Below are positions 25,338 to 34,900 of a DNA stretch of 64,000 nt, piece by piece (positions within the stretch are counted from its first letter, which is position 1; each line of letters opens with the position of its first letter). The translations under genes and the position numbers were made by a program. The notes under the pieces are model-generated. The model was not told where the DNA came from, made no database searches, and saw only the letters and a program-made list of their open reading frames with translations. Origin of the DNA: an uncultured Acidobacteriia bacterium (GTDB lineage: Bacteria; Acidobacteriota; Terriglobia; Bryobacterales; Bryobacteraceae); the NCBI GenBank assembly GCA_903828455.1, contig CAIKMJ010000008.1, forward strand, positions 1-64,000, written 5' to 3'.

Positions 25338-27734
25338 ATGACGAAAAGGTCGGGAGCGTCGGTAAAAGGGTTTTTGATCGGGCTGGCGATATTCGTCGGG
25401 GTGAGCCTCGCCGGAATGTACTGGCTGAATTCCACGGGCCTGAAGTTTTACGGGACCGGCAAGGAAATTGTTTCCACGCTGGGCAGCCTGGCCCACGCGG
25501 TGAAGGCGAAGGATTATTCGGCGATCGAAGGTTTTTACGCGGAGAACTACAAGGGTTCGCTGCTGGGCATCGCGACACTCAAGGAAACTGAGTCCCGCGA
25601 CGGCATCCACAAGCTGGTGTTTGCCAGCAGCGGCGAGGCGCCGACGCGCAATGCCGCCATGGATGAGTGGAAGGCGTACCTCGGCGGGTTTGAATCGATT
25701 GAAGAGGCGAATCTTCACATCGACAAGCTCACGAAGTGGAGTTCGCGCGACGACCTCGAAGCCCGTGTTCGCTTCGAGTTGATTGGCAAGCCGAAGGGCG
25801 CGGCGTATTCCGGCATCGACCGCGGCTACTTTATCTTTTCCTTCCGCGGCGACGATAAGGGAATCAAGATTACCGGCACGAAGCTCGATTCGGGCGATCG
25901 CTCGATCGGCGACAAGCCGCACTTCGTGAATGTGGCGACCGAAGCGGGCGTTGGCTTCAAGAATCAGTACTACCCGGCGTTCCTGCAGCAGAAGCTGAAG
26001 TTCGCGATGATTCGTTACGGTCCCGCCGGTATTTCGACGGCGGATTACGATAACGATGGACTTTACGACCTTTTCATTCCGGACGGCGTGGAATCGAAGC
26101 TGTTCCACAATCTGGGCAACGGGAAGTTCGAAGACGTGACGGCGAAGGCTGGTCTGGCGGGACTTGACGGCGTGAGCGTGGCGCTTTTCGCGGACTACGA
26201 TAACGACGGCCAGAAGGATCTGTTCGTCAGCCGGACGTTCAAGCACAATCAGCTTTTCCATAACAATGGCGACGGCACGTTCACGGATGTGACGGCGAAA
26301 TCGGGCATCGGGGAAGACTGCTGCACTACGGTCGCGTCCTGGGCCGATTACGACAACGACGGTTACCTCGACCTGTACGTGGGCCGCTATCTGGACCCGC
26401 GCCTCGACATTCCGACGACGTTCTATGCGCGCAACGGGCTGCCGAATCAGCTGTATCACAACAACGGCGACGGGACGTTCACGAACGTGACCGAGAAGGC
26501 CGGCGTGGGCGAAGTCGGGCTTTGCCTCGGCAACGTGTGGGGCGATTACAACGATGACGGCTATCCCGATCTCTACGTTGTGAACGACTTCGGACGCAAG
26601 ACGCTTTACCGGAACAACAAGAACGGCACGTTTACCGACGTGACGGTGGAATCCGGCACGCTCGCCTACGGCGCCGGTATGAATGCCAGCATGGGCGATT
26701 ACGACAACGACGGCAAGCTGGATATTTACGTCACCAACATCCGCTCCGAAGAAGCCTGGTATGCAGAGTGGCCGACTGTTGGCCGCTACATGATCAACTC
26801 ATGGCGACAGGGCGTGTGGGTCACCGACATGCCGCTCTATATGCAGGTGTTCCGGCAATCCGGCTTCGACTTTGTGAAGGTGTTCAAGGAAATGGCGGCC
26901 GGCAACAATCTGCTGCACAACAAGGGCGACGGCACCTTTGAAGATGTGACGGCGAAGAACGGGGCCAATCCGGTGGGCTGGTTCTGGGGCGCGAGCTTCG
27001 CGGATTTCGATAACGACGGCTGGCAGGATATCTACGCGGCCGACGGCTGGGTCTACAACGACCGCGACACTGAGATCGAACTCGACTTCCTCAATAACGT
27101 GGTGAGCGAACAGAAGCTGTATAAGACCGGCATCCTGTTCGACCCCGCCCATTTCGGCCACACGTCGTGGCACGGCTGGGAACATAACCGCTACATGCGG
27201 AACCGCGGCGACGGCACGTTCGATGAGATCGGCCGCGCGGCGGGGAACGATCTGCTGCTCAATTCGCGCGGCGTGGCGGTGGCCGACTTCTGGAATCGTG
27301 GTGTGATGGACATTGCGGTTTCTGCTTCGACCGATAATCATGCGCTGCTGAAGAATGTGGTCGGCGAAGGGCGCCATTATCTGCAGGTGGAGCTGGTGGG
27401 TTCGAAGTCGAAGACGAATCCGAAGGGTTCGAATCGCGACGCGGTGGGCGCGCGCGTCACGATCAAAGACGCCAGCGGCAAGCTGCAGATGCGCGAAGTG
27501 ACGCTCGGCGATGGTTACGGATCGCAGAATTCGCTGCGGCAGCACTTTGGTCTTGGCCAGGCGGAGTCGGCGGCGGAACTCACGGTGAAGTGGCCGGCTT
27601 CCGGCATCACGCAGACCTTCCACAATGTGGCGGGGCAGCGCATCATCGAGATCACCGAAGGCAAGGACGAAATTGTGGAGAAGCATTATGGCGCTCCGGT
27701 CCAGAAGGCGGCGGTGAAGGTGGCCAAAAAGTGA
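25338..27734 (+). CDS. large CRTAC1/UnbV FG-GAP protein with N-terminal anchored domain
   Basis: 798 residues. One membrane helix (about 10-29), then an extra domain of about 180 residues (35-215; contains VKAKDYSAIEGFYAENYKGS, which reads like a cystatin/NTF2-type helix-strand unit), then a long propeller with DYDNDGLYD, DYDNDGQKD, DYDNDGYLD, DYNDDGYPD, DYDNDGKLD and DFDNDGWQD loops, and a C-terminal ASPIC/UnbV domain (SNRDAVGARVTIKD...AAELTVKWPASGITQTF). I start at ATG 25338; in-frame ATG at 25314 is an alternative. First gene of a chain of overlapping genes; the next start overlaps its stop (GTGA). Confidence 0.92.
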   Translation: MTKRSGASVKGFLIGLAIFVGVSLAGMYWLNSTGLKFYGTGKEIVSTLGSLAHAVKAKDYSAIEGFYAENYKGSLLGIATLKETESRDGIHKLVFASSGEAPTRNAAMDEWKAYLGGFESIEEANLHIDKLTKWSSRDDLEARVRFELIGKPKGAAYSGIDRGYFIFSFRGDDKGIKITGTKLDSGDRSIGDKPHFVNVATEAGVGFKNQYYPAFLQQKLKFAMIRYGPAGISTADYDNDGLYDLFIPDGVESKLFHNLGNGKFEDVTAKAGLAGLDGVSVALFADYDNDGQKDLFVSRTFKHNQLFHNNGDGTFTDVTAKSGIGEDCCTTVASWADYDNDGYLDLYVGRYLDPRLDIPTTFYARNGLPNQLYHNNGDGTFTNVTEKAGVGEVGLCLGNVWGDYNDDGYPDLYVVNDFGRKTLYRNNKNGTFTDVTVESGTLAYGAGMNASMGDYDNDGKLDIYVTNIRSEEAWYAEWPTVGRYMINSWRQGVWVTDMPLYMQVFRQSGFDFVKVFKEMAAGNNLLHNKGDGTFEDVTAKNGANPVGWFWGASFADFDNDGWQDIYAADGWVYNDRDTEIELDFLNNVVSEQKLYKTGILFDPAHFGHTSWHGWEHNRYMRNRGDGTFDEIGRAAGNDLLLNSRGVAVADFWNRGVMDIAVSASTDNHALLKNVVGEGRHYLQVELVGSKSKTNPKGSNRDAVGARVTIKDASGKLQMREVTLGDGYGSQNSLRQHFGLGQAESAAELTVKWPASGITQTFHNVAGQRIIEITEGKDEIVEKHYGAPVQKAAVKVAKK

Positions 27735-29449
27735 AGCGCGCCATCGCGATTGCCGCTGGTTCGGTAGCGTTCGCGGCGGTGGCAGCTGTTGCCGCGGAAC
27801 AGGTGTCCGAACGCTGGTTTCAGGATGTGACGGCGAAGGCCGGGGTCGCGGCGAAGCATACAAATCGCGAATTCAACAATCCGTACGCCAAGATTATGGC
27901 GGGCTACACGGCGCTCGGAGCGTCGGTGGCCGCGGCGGATTATGACGGCGACGGTCTGGAAGACGTCTTCGTCACCGATTCCAAGCTCGGCGGCAAGAAT
28001 CACCTTTATCACAACAACGGCAATTTCACCTTCACCGACGTTGCCGAACAGGCCGGCGTGGCTAACGGCAACGATGAGAATAATGCCACGGCCGATTGTC
28101 TCTGGTTCGACTACAACAATGACGGACGCCCGGATCTGCTCGTCATTCGTTTCGGCCGCAATCAGTTATTCGAAAATCTGGGCGGCGGTAAGTTCCGGGA
28201 CGTGACGAAGAAGGCCGGACTCGAGCGCTATATGAACGCCATCACGGCGGTGGCATTCGATTACGATCGCGACGGTCAGGTGGATCTGTTTGTCGGCTCG
28301 TACTTTCAGCCGATCAATATCTTCAATCCCGAGTCGCCGCGATTCTTTCCGGAGAGTTTCGAAACCGCGAATAATGGCGGCGGCGTGACGGTGTTCCACA
28401 ACAACGGCAACGGCACCTTCACCGACGTGACGGCGAAGACCGGTCTGCAGACCAGCGGCTGGACGCTCGATCTGGGCAACGGCGACGCCGATAACGACGG
28501 CTTCGACGATCTCTACGTCGCCTGCGATTTCGGCACGGACCGCTTCTTCCACAACAACGGCAACGGCACCTTCACCGATATCACCGAGAAGGCGATCGGT
28601 TTCGATTCCAAGAAGGGCATGAATGTCGACTGGGGCGATTACGATAACGACGGACTGCTCGACATCTACGTGACTAACATCACCGACGACTATATGCGCG
28701 AGGGTAACTTCCTCTGGCATAACAACGGCGATCTGACGTTTTCCGACGTATCGCGCGAGACCGGCACCGCCGAGACCGGCTGGGGCTGGGGCGCAAAGTT
28801 CTTCGATTACGATAACGACGGCTGGCTCGACTTATATGTTGTCAACGGCTGGGTTTCGGCGGGTAAGGAAAGCTACGTGCCGGATATCTTCGAGATGGTT
28901 ACAAGGCCCGGCATTGATTTTGCCGACGCCCGTAACTGGCCGCCGATGGGGAACAAGAGTCTGAGCGGCTACGAAAAGAAGAAGCTGTTCCATAACGAGA
29001 AGGGGCAGATCTTTAAAGACGAAGCGGCAAAGCACGGCGTCGATTCGGTCCGTGACGGCCGCGGCATCGCGATTGCGGATTTCGATAACGACGGGCGTCT
29101 CGATATGTTCGTCGCTAATGCCAACGGTGAGCCGTTCCTGTATCGCAATACGGAAAACACGCGGAATCACTGGGTGCAGTTTGCGCTGCGCGGCACGAAG
29201 TCGAATAAGTCGGCGGTCGGGGCGCAGGTGCGGCTCAAGGCCGGCGGCATGAACCGGCTGCAGTTTATCAGCGGCGGAAATAGTTTTGCGGGCCAGTCTT
29301 CCAACCGTGTGCATTTCGGTCTGGGCGAGGTGGCGAAGGTCGATCAGATTGAAGTGCGCTGGCCCACGGGACAGCGTGAAGTGTTCACCGGCATTGCCGT
29401 GGACAAACTGAACAAAATCGTTGAAGGGAGCGGTAAACCGGTCAAATGA
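27731..29449 (+). CDS. CRTAC1 family protein
   Basis: 572 residues from a GTG that overlaps the preceding TGA (GTGA). Signal peptide MKRAIAIAAGSVAFAAVAAV. Mature protein begins SERWFQDVTAKAGV, then propeller loops AADYDGDGLED, WFDYNNDGRPD, AFDYDRDGQVD, GDADNDGFDD, GDYDNDGLLD, FDYDNDGWLD and ADFDNDGRLD. ASPIC/UnbV domain about 480-560 (NHWVQFALRGTKSNKSAVGAQVRL; VDQIEVRWPTGQREVFTGI). Together with the protein at 30273-31994 it forms a paralogous pair of nearly equal length flanking a TPR gene; both contain MREGN/MKECN-type segments (TNITDDYM, TNITDEYM) and the W-G-W-x-A-K-F sequence. Confidence 0.93.
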   Translation: MKRAIAIAAGSVAFAAVAAVAAEQVSERWFQDVTAKAGVAAKHTNREFNNPYAKIMAGYTALGASVAAADYDGDGLEDVFVTDSKLGGKNHLYHNNGNFTFTDVAEQAGVANGNDENNATADCLWFDYNNDGRPDLLVIRFGRNQLFENLGGGKFRDVTKKAGLERYMNAITAVAFDYDRDGQVDLFVGSYFQPINIFNPESPRFFPESFETANNGGGVTVFHNNGNGTFTDVTAKTGLQTSGWTLDLGNGDADNDGFDDLYVACDFGTDRFFHNNGNGTFTDITEKAIGFDSKKGMNVDWGDYDNDGLLDIYVTNITDDYMREGNFLWHNNGDLTFSDVSRETGTAETGWGWGAKFFDYDNDGWLDLYVVNGWVSAGKESYVPDIFEMVTRPGIDFADARNWPPMGNKSLSGYEKKKLFHNEKGQIFKDEAAKHGVDSVRDGRGIAIADFDNDGRLDMFVANANGEPFLYRNTENTRNHWVQFALRGTKSNKSAVGAQVRLKAGGMNRLQFISGGNSFAGQSSNRVHFGLGEVAKVDQIEVRWPTGQREVFTGIAVDKLNKIVEGSGKPVK

Positions 29450-30276
29450 GTTTTCGGAAGCGTATCTTCTCTATGGGTGTCACTTCAGGCCTGTTCTTAG
29501 CTGGTGCGTTGCTGTGCGTCGGGACGTTGTCCCCGGCCGCGGCGGCCACTGCCGATGAGTCCTACGCCAAAGCGGCGCAGGCGATGGCGTCGAAGGATTT
29601 CAACGGCGCAATCCCGCTGTTGCAGGCCGCGGTGGAAGGCGATCCGGAAAGCCTCCGCAACGCCAGCGAACTCCGGCAGGCCGTGGTGAAAATGAGTATG
29701 GCCGCGCACCCGAAAACCGAAGGCGCGGTGGCGGATTTCGATAACGAAATTTCATTCTTTGAAAAGCTGGTCGCCGCTCATCCCAACTCATCCAACGCTT
29801 ATCTCAATTTTGGATTTTCCTACGTCGACAAGATTCCGGCCGCAGGCGCCATCACGCAGGTGATCCTTGCTAACACGGCGCTGACGCAGTTTTCCAAATC
29901 GATTGAACTGAAGCCGACCTGGATTGCGCTTTATACGCGCGGCAACAGCTATCTGTACTGGCCGAAGGTATTCGGGCGGGCCTCGCTCGGTGTGTCCGAT
30001 CTGGAAAAAGCCTATGCGATGCAGAAGGCCGACAGCAAGAAGAGCTATCACGTTCGCGTCTACATTTCGCTGGGCGACGGTTACTGGAAGACGGACCAGA
30101 TGGACAAGGCGACCGCCATGTGGAAGGAAGGTCTGGCGGCGTTTCCCAACAGCCAGCCGCTGAAGGACCGCCTGGCACGGCAGGGTGACGATCTCGCCAC
30201 CTACATCAATAACGTGCTCGACCCCAATAAGCGCGTCGATACCGATCTGCGCGAACTCTGGAGCACCGGCCAGTGA
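29446..30276 (+). CDS. secreted TPR-like protein
   Basis: 276 residues. Signal peptide about 1-33 (LFLAGALLCVGTLSPAAAA). The rest is all helical: YAKAAQAMASKDFNGAIPLLQAAVEGDP is a standard TPR, followed by NAYLNFGFSYVDKI, SIELKPTWIALYTRGNSY and KSYHVRVYISLGDGYWKTDQ with TPR spacing. Overlaps both neighbours by four bases (ATGA before, GTGA after). Sandwiched between two near-equal CRTAC1 proteins, it is a plausible scaffold holding them together in the periplasm; inference from order and coupling only. Confidence 0.85.
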   Translation: MSFRKRIFSMGVTSGLFLAGALLCVGTLSPAAAATADESYAKAAQAMASKDFNGAIPLLQAAVEGDPESLRNASELRQAVVKMSMAAHPKTEGAVADFDNEISFFEKLVAAHPNSSNAYLNFGFSYVDKIPAAGAITQVILANTALTQFSKSIELKPTWIALYTRGNSYLYWPKVFGRASLGVSDLEKAYAMQKADSKKSYHVRVYISLGDGYWKTDQMDKATAMWKEGLAAFPNSQPLKDRLARQGDDLATYINNVLDPNKRVDTDLRELWSTGQ

Positions 30277-31994
30277 CACGAGCACGCAAGTCCGTAATAG
30301 CAGCCGCGCTCGCCCTCCCGCTCAGCGTCTGGGCTTTCGCAGAAATTGAAGCGAAGATTCATTTCGAGGATGTCTCGGCAAAATCCGGCACGCAGGTGCA
30401 GCACCACACGCGGCGCTTCAATGGCCCCAATGCCGACGTGCTGCGGATGTTCACCTCGGGCGGCGCTTCGGCGGCCGTTTATGATTACGATGGCGACGGC
30501 CTCGACGATATCTTCGTTACCGATTCCGACAACGGCAAGGTTAACCATCTCTTCCATAACAACGGCAACATGACGTTTACCGACGTCGCCGTGCAGGCCG
30601 GCGTGGCGAAAGGAAACGATCCCAATACCATTGTTGCCGACGCGCTTTGGCTTGACTACGACAATGACGGTAAGGAAGATCTGCTGGTCGCCCGCTTCGG
30701 CACGCCGATCCTTTATCACAACGAAGGTCACGGCAAGTTTAAGGATGTCTCGGCCGCATCCGGCCTGAATAAGTTCGGCAACACCATTGCGGTCATTGCC
30801 TTCGATTACGATAACGACGGCTATGTCGATATCATGCTGGGCAATTACTTTAAGCCCGTCAATCTGCTCGAACTGAAGGATCCGCATGTGCTGCCCAACG
30901 ATCTGGACAATGCGGTGAATGGCGGCGGCGTCACGCTCTGGCATAACAACCACAACGGAACGTTCACTGACGTCACCGAAAAGGCCGGCTTCAGCAAGCA
31001 CACCGGCTGGACGCTCGATCTGGGCCACGGCGACTTCAATAACGACGGTCTGCAGGACGTGTATCTCGCGTGCGACTATGGCACCGACCGCATCTTCTTC
31101 AACAACGGCGACGGCACTTTCACCGAGAAGACCCAGACCGCCATCGGCTTCGACACCCGCAAGGGCATGAACGTCGATATTGCCGATTACGACAACGACG
31201 GCTGGCTCGATATCTACGTCACCAACATTACCGACGAATATATGAAAGAGTGCAATATGTTGTGGCATAACAACCATGACGGCACCTTTACCGACGTTTC
31301 GAAAGAAACCAATACCTGCGAAACGCTGTGGGGCTGGGCGGCAAAGTTCGGCGACTTCGATAACGACGGCTGGCAGGATCTGTTCGTCGTCAACGGACTG
31401 CGCTCGGGCAGCAAGGATAACTATATTCCGGTGCTGGTCAATCTCATCACGCAACCGGGTGTCGATTTCACGGACGTGCGTCTGTGGCCGAACATCGGTG
31501 AGATGAGCTGGAGCGGTTATCAGAAGAAGAAGATGTTCCGCAATCTCGGCGGCCAGGCGTTCAAGGAAATCTCGGCCGAAGCCGGTGTCGATAATGACAA
31601 AGATGGCCGCGGGCTCGCCATGGGTGATTTCGATAACGACGGCAAACTGGATTTCTTCCAGAGCAATGCCGACCAGTTGCCGATCTTCTACCACAACAAC
31701 ACGCAGGGCTCCGGCAACTGGGTACAGTTTGCGCTGACCGGAACGAAGTCGAATCGCGAAGCCATCGGCGCGCGCATCTCGATCACGGCCGGCGGACTGA
31801 CGCAGATTCAGGAAATCAACGGCGGCAACGGTTATGCCGGGCAGAGCATGCGCCGCGCGCACTTTGGTATCGGCAAAGCGACGAAGATCGACTCGGTCGA
31901 AATCCACTGGCCGAGCGGAGCCAAGGAAAAGATCACCAACGTGGCGATGAACAAGCTCAACAAGGTGACTGAAGGAAAGGGCCTGCAGCACTGA
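30273..31994 (+). CDS. CRTAC1 family protein
   Basis: 573 residues, GTG start overlapping the stop of the TPR gene. Signal peptide about 1-23 (ALALPLSVWAFA). Propeller loops YDYDGDGLDD, DYDNDGKED, FDYDNDGYVD, GDFNNDGLQD, ADYDNDGWLD, GDFDNDGWQD and GDFDNDGKLD; ASPIC/UnbV domain about 485-570 (NWVQFALTGTKSNREAIGARISI; IDSVEIHWPSGAKEKITNV). Close paralogue of the product of 27731-29449, so the operon holds a duplicated pair. One-base overlap with the next gene (TGATG). Confidence 0.93.
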   Translation: MTRARKSVIAAALALPLSVWAFAEIEAKIHFEDVSAKSGTQVQHHTRRFNGPNADVLRMFTSGGASAAVYDYDGDGLDDIFVTDSDNGKVNHLFHNNGNMTFTDVAVQAGVAKGNDPNTIVADALWLDYDNDGKEDLLVARFGTPILYHNEGHGKFKDVSAASGLNKFGNTIAVIAFDYDNDGYVDIMLGNYFKPVNLLELKDPHVLPNDLDNAVNGGGVTLWHNNHNGTFTDVTEKAGFSKHTGWTLDLGHGDFNNDGLQDVYLACDYGTDRIFFNNGDGTFTEKTQTAIGFDTRKGMNVDIADYDNDGWLDIYVTNITDEYMKECNMLWHNNHDGTFTDVSKETNTCETLWGWAAKFGDFDNDGWQDLFVVNGLRSGSKDNYIPVLVNLITQPGVDFTDVRLWPNIGEMSWSGYQKKKMFRNLGGQAFKEISAEAGVDNDKDGRGLAMGDFDNDGKLDFFQSNADQLPIFYHNNTQGSGNWVQFALTGTKSNREAIGARISITAGGLTQIQEINGGNGYAGQSMRRAHFGIGKATKIDSVEIHWPSGAKEKITNVAMNKLNKVTEGKGLQH

Positions 31995-34900
31995 TGAAAC
32001 CCGCGCGCGCTTTTGCCGTAGTCGCTGCCACCGGCGTCGCCGGACTTCTGGCGGCCGTTGTGCTGCATGGGTTCCAGCAAACCGGACCCACGGCACAGCA
32101 GGACGCGCTGCAGCAGGCGCGCAATCTGGGGAAGGCGTTTTTTGAAAACCCCACCACGCAGACGCAGGCTGTGGGCGAGTTCAAGAAGGCGCTCGATATG
32201 GCGCCCGACTCGCCTCGGGAGCGCGTCAACTACGGCCTCGCGCTGATTCATGCGGCGAAGACGGCCGAAGGAATCGCGGAACTGCAGAAGGCGCAGCAGC
32301 AGGATCCGAAGATTCCGCACACCTGGTTCAATCTAGGCATCCAGTATAAGAAGGCATCTGAGTACGACAAGGCCATCGCGCAGTTCGAAGGCATGGCCAA
32401 ACTGGTGCCGGATGAGCCGATTACTCACTACAATCTCGGCGTGCTCTACAAGCTGACGGGTAAAGCCGACGAAGCGGTAAAAGAGTTCGAGGTCAGTTCA
32501 AAGCTGAATCCACGGCTCGCGGGTCCTCACTTTCAGCTTTACAACGCATATCGCGCCGCCGGCCGCACCGATGACGCGAATCGCGAGCAGCAGGTGTTTC
32601 AGGACATCAAGAAGGCGCAGGTTGGCGCGGCCGTTCCCGAGGATCTGGAATGGAGCTTTTACGCCGAAATATACGACGTAACCGATGCCGGTCTTGCAGC
32701 TGAAGCGGTGGCGGCGAAGCCGATCAAACTTACGGCGAAGAAGCTTGGCGAGGGACTCGACGCCGCAACCGCCGGGATGACTTCGGCGGATATTGACGGC
32801 GACGGGAATCCGGAACTTATCGCGTGGTCGGAGAAGGGAATCGTCATCTATAAGAACGGCGCGGCGGCGGCTGTCGATGCCGGCCTCGGCGATGTGAAAG
32901 ATGTCGTGTCGGTCACGGCCGGCGATTTCAATAACGACGGTCTGGCGGATCTTGCGATCATTACGAAAACCGGCGCCGAACTTTGGGTCAACGCCAAGGG
33001 TAAGTTCTCGAGGTCGGCAGTTACGCTGCCTGCGGGAAAGTACGCCAGGGCGGTCTGGATCGATTACGACCACGACTACGATCTCGATCTCTTTCTGCTC
33101 GGCGATAAGTCCGTACTCATGCGCAACAACGGCGCTGCCGGATTCAGCGACGTTTCCGACACGTTCCCGTTTGTCAGCGGTAAGGCCGTTGATGGCACGC
33201 TTTACGATCTGGTTCCGGATACCGATGGCATGGATCTCGTGGTTGCGTACTCTGATCGCGCCGGCGTGATCTATGTCGACAAACTCGGCGGACGTTACGT
33301 GGCGCAGGATCTGCCGGCACTGGGGGCCGGCGCAAAGTCGATAGCGGCGATGGATCTCGATAACGATGCCGCTACCGATCTGATTGTTGCCACAACGACC
33401 GGCGCCTACCCGATCTTCAATCGCCGCGGGACGCTCGAAAAGGGTGCTCCCCTCGCTTCGGCCAACGGCGCGCTGGCGCTGGTGGATCTCGAAAACCGCG
33501 GGCTTGAAGACGTGGCGCTTTCCGCCGCGATCTTCCGCAATGAAGGCCTCGGTAAGTTCTCTTCTCAGTCAGCCGCCGGCATTGGTGACTCAGTGGTGCT
33601 CGGGGCGCTCGACTTCGATGGCGACGGCCGCAGCGATCTCGCCGCCGTCGGCAAAGACGGTGTTGTCACGCTCCTGCATAACGATACCGACGCCAACCCC
33701 TGGCTGCGCGCCACGCTGCAGGGCGTGAAGAATATCAAACTGGCCTATGGGGCGAAGATCGAACTCAAGGCCGGGGCGCATTATCAGAAGCTGACTTACT
33801 TCGGTCAGCCGCTCGTGTTCGGCATGCGTGGTTATAAGGAGACGGAAACCGTCCGCATTACGTGGCCGAATGGACTGATCCAGAACGAAGTCCACCAGGC
33901 GGCGGGCAAGGCCTTCACTTACAAGGAAGCGCAGCGCCTGTCCGGATCCTGCCCCATGATCTTTACGTGGAACGGTCATGGCTTCCAATTCCTGACGGAC
34001 GTGCTTGGTGTTGCGCCGCTCGGCGCCAGTTCCGGCGACGGCAATTACTTCCCGGTGGATCACGATGAGTATGTGCAGATCCCCGGTGAAGCCATGCAGC
34101 AGAAGGACGGTAAGTACGAGATTCGCATTACTGAAGAGTTGCGCGAAGTATCTTATCTCGACCGTATTCAGTTAATCGCGGTCGATCATCCGGCCGGGGC
34201 GGCTCTCTATACGAACGATAAGTTCAAGTCGCCGCCGTTTCCCGAATTCCGCCTGTTCGGAGTAACGAACGCCATCCACCCGAAAACCGCGCGTGACGAT
34301 TCCGGTCGTGACGTTCTGCCGAAGCTGCTGAAGAAAGACCAGACTTATCCCGATGGCTTCGATCGCGACTTCACCGGCACCGCCGCACTCCATCATCTGG
34401 ATCTCGATTTCGGCAACGTGGCCCGCGACAATCGCGCCGTCCTCGTTCTAAGCGGCTGGGTTGACTGGGCCGATGGCAGCACGTTCCTCGCCCGCTCGCA
34501 GGAGACGAAGGAAGGTCTTATCATGCCGTACCTGCAGGTGAAAAATGCAAAGGGCGAATGGCAGACCGTGATTCAGGATATGGGCATCCCGGCAGGCAAG
34601 CCGAAGACTATTTCGGTGGATCTTACCGGTAAGTTCCTTTCTTCTTCCCGCGAAGTCCGCATCGTGACGAATCTTTGTGTGTACTGGGATGAGATCTTCC
34701 TCAGCGAGCAGACAGGCAAGCCCGAAACGATTCAGACGCCTCTCGACGCGCAGACCGCAGACCTTCACTTCCGAGGGTTTTCAAAACCTGTGATCCATCC
34801 GCAGCGCCGTCAGCCGGAGGACTTTATTTACGATCAGGTCACAGCGACTTCCACGTGGAATCCCACGCCCGGTAACTACACTCGTTATGGAGACGTTCGC

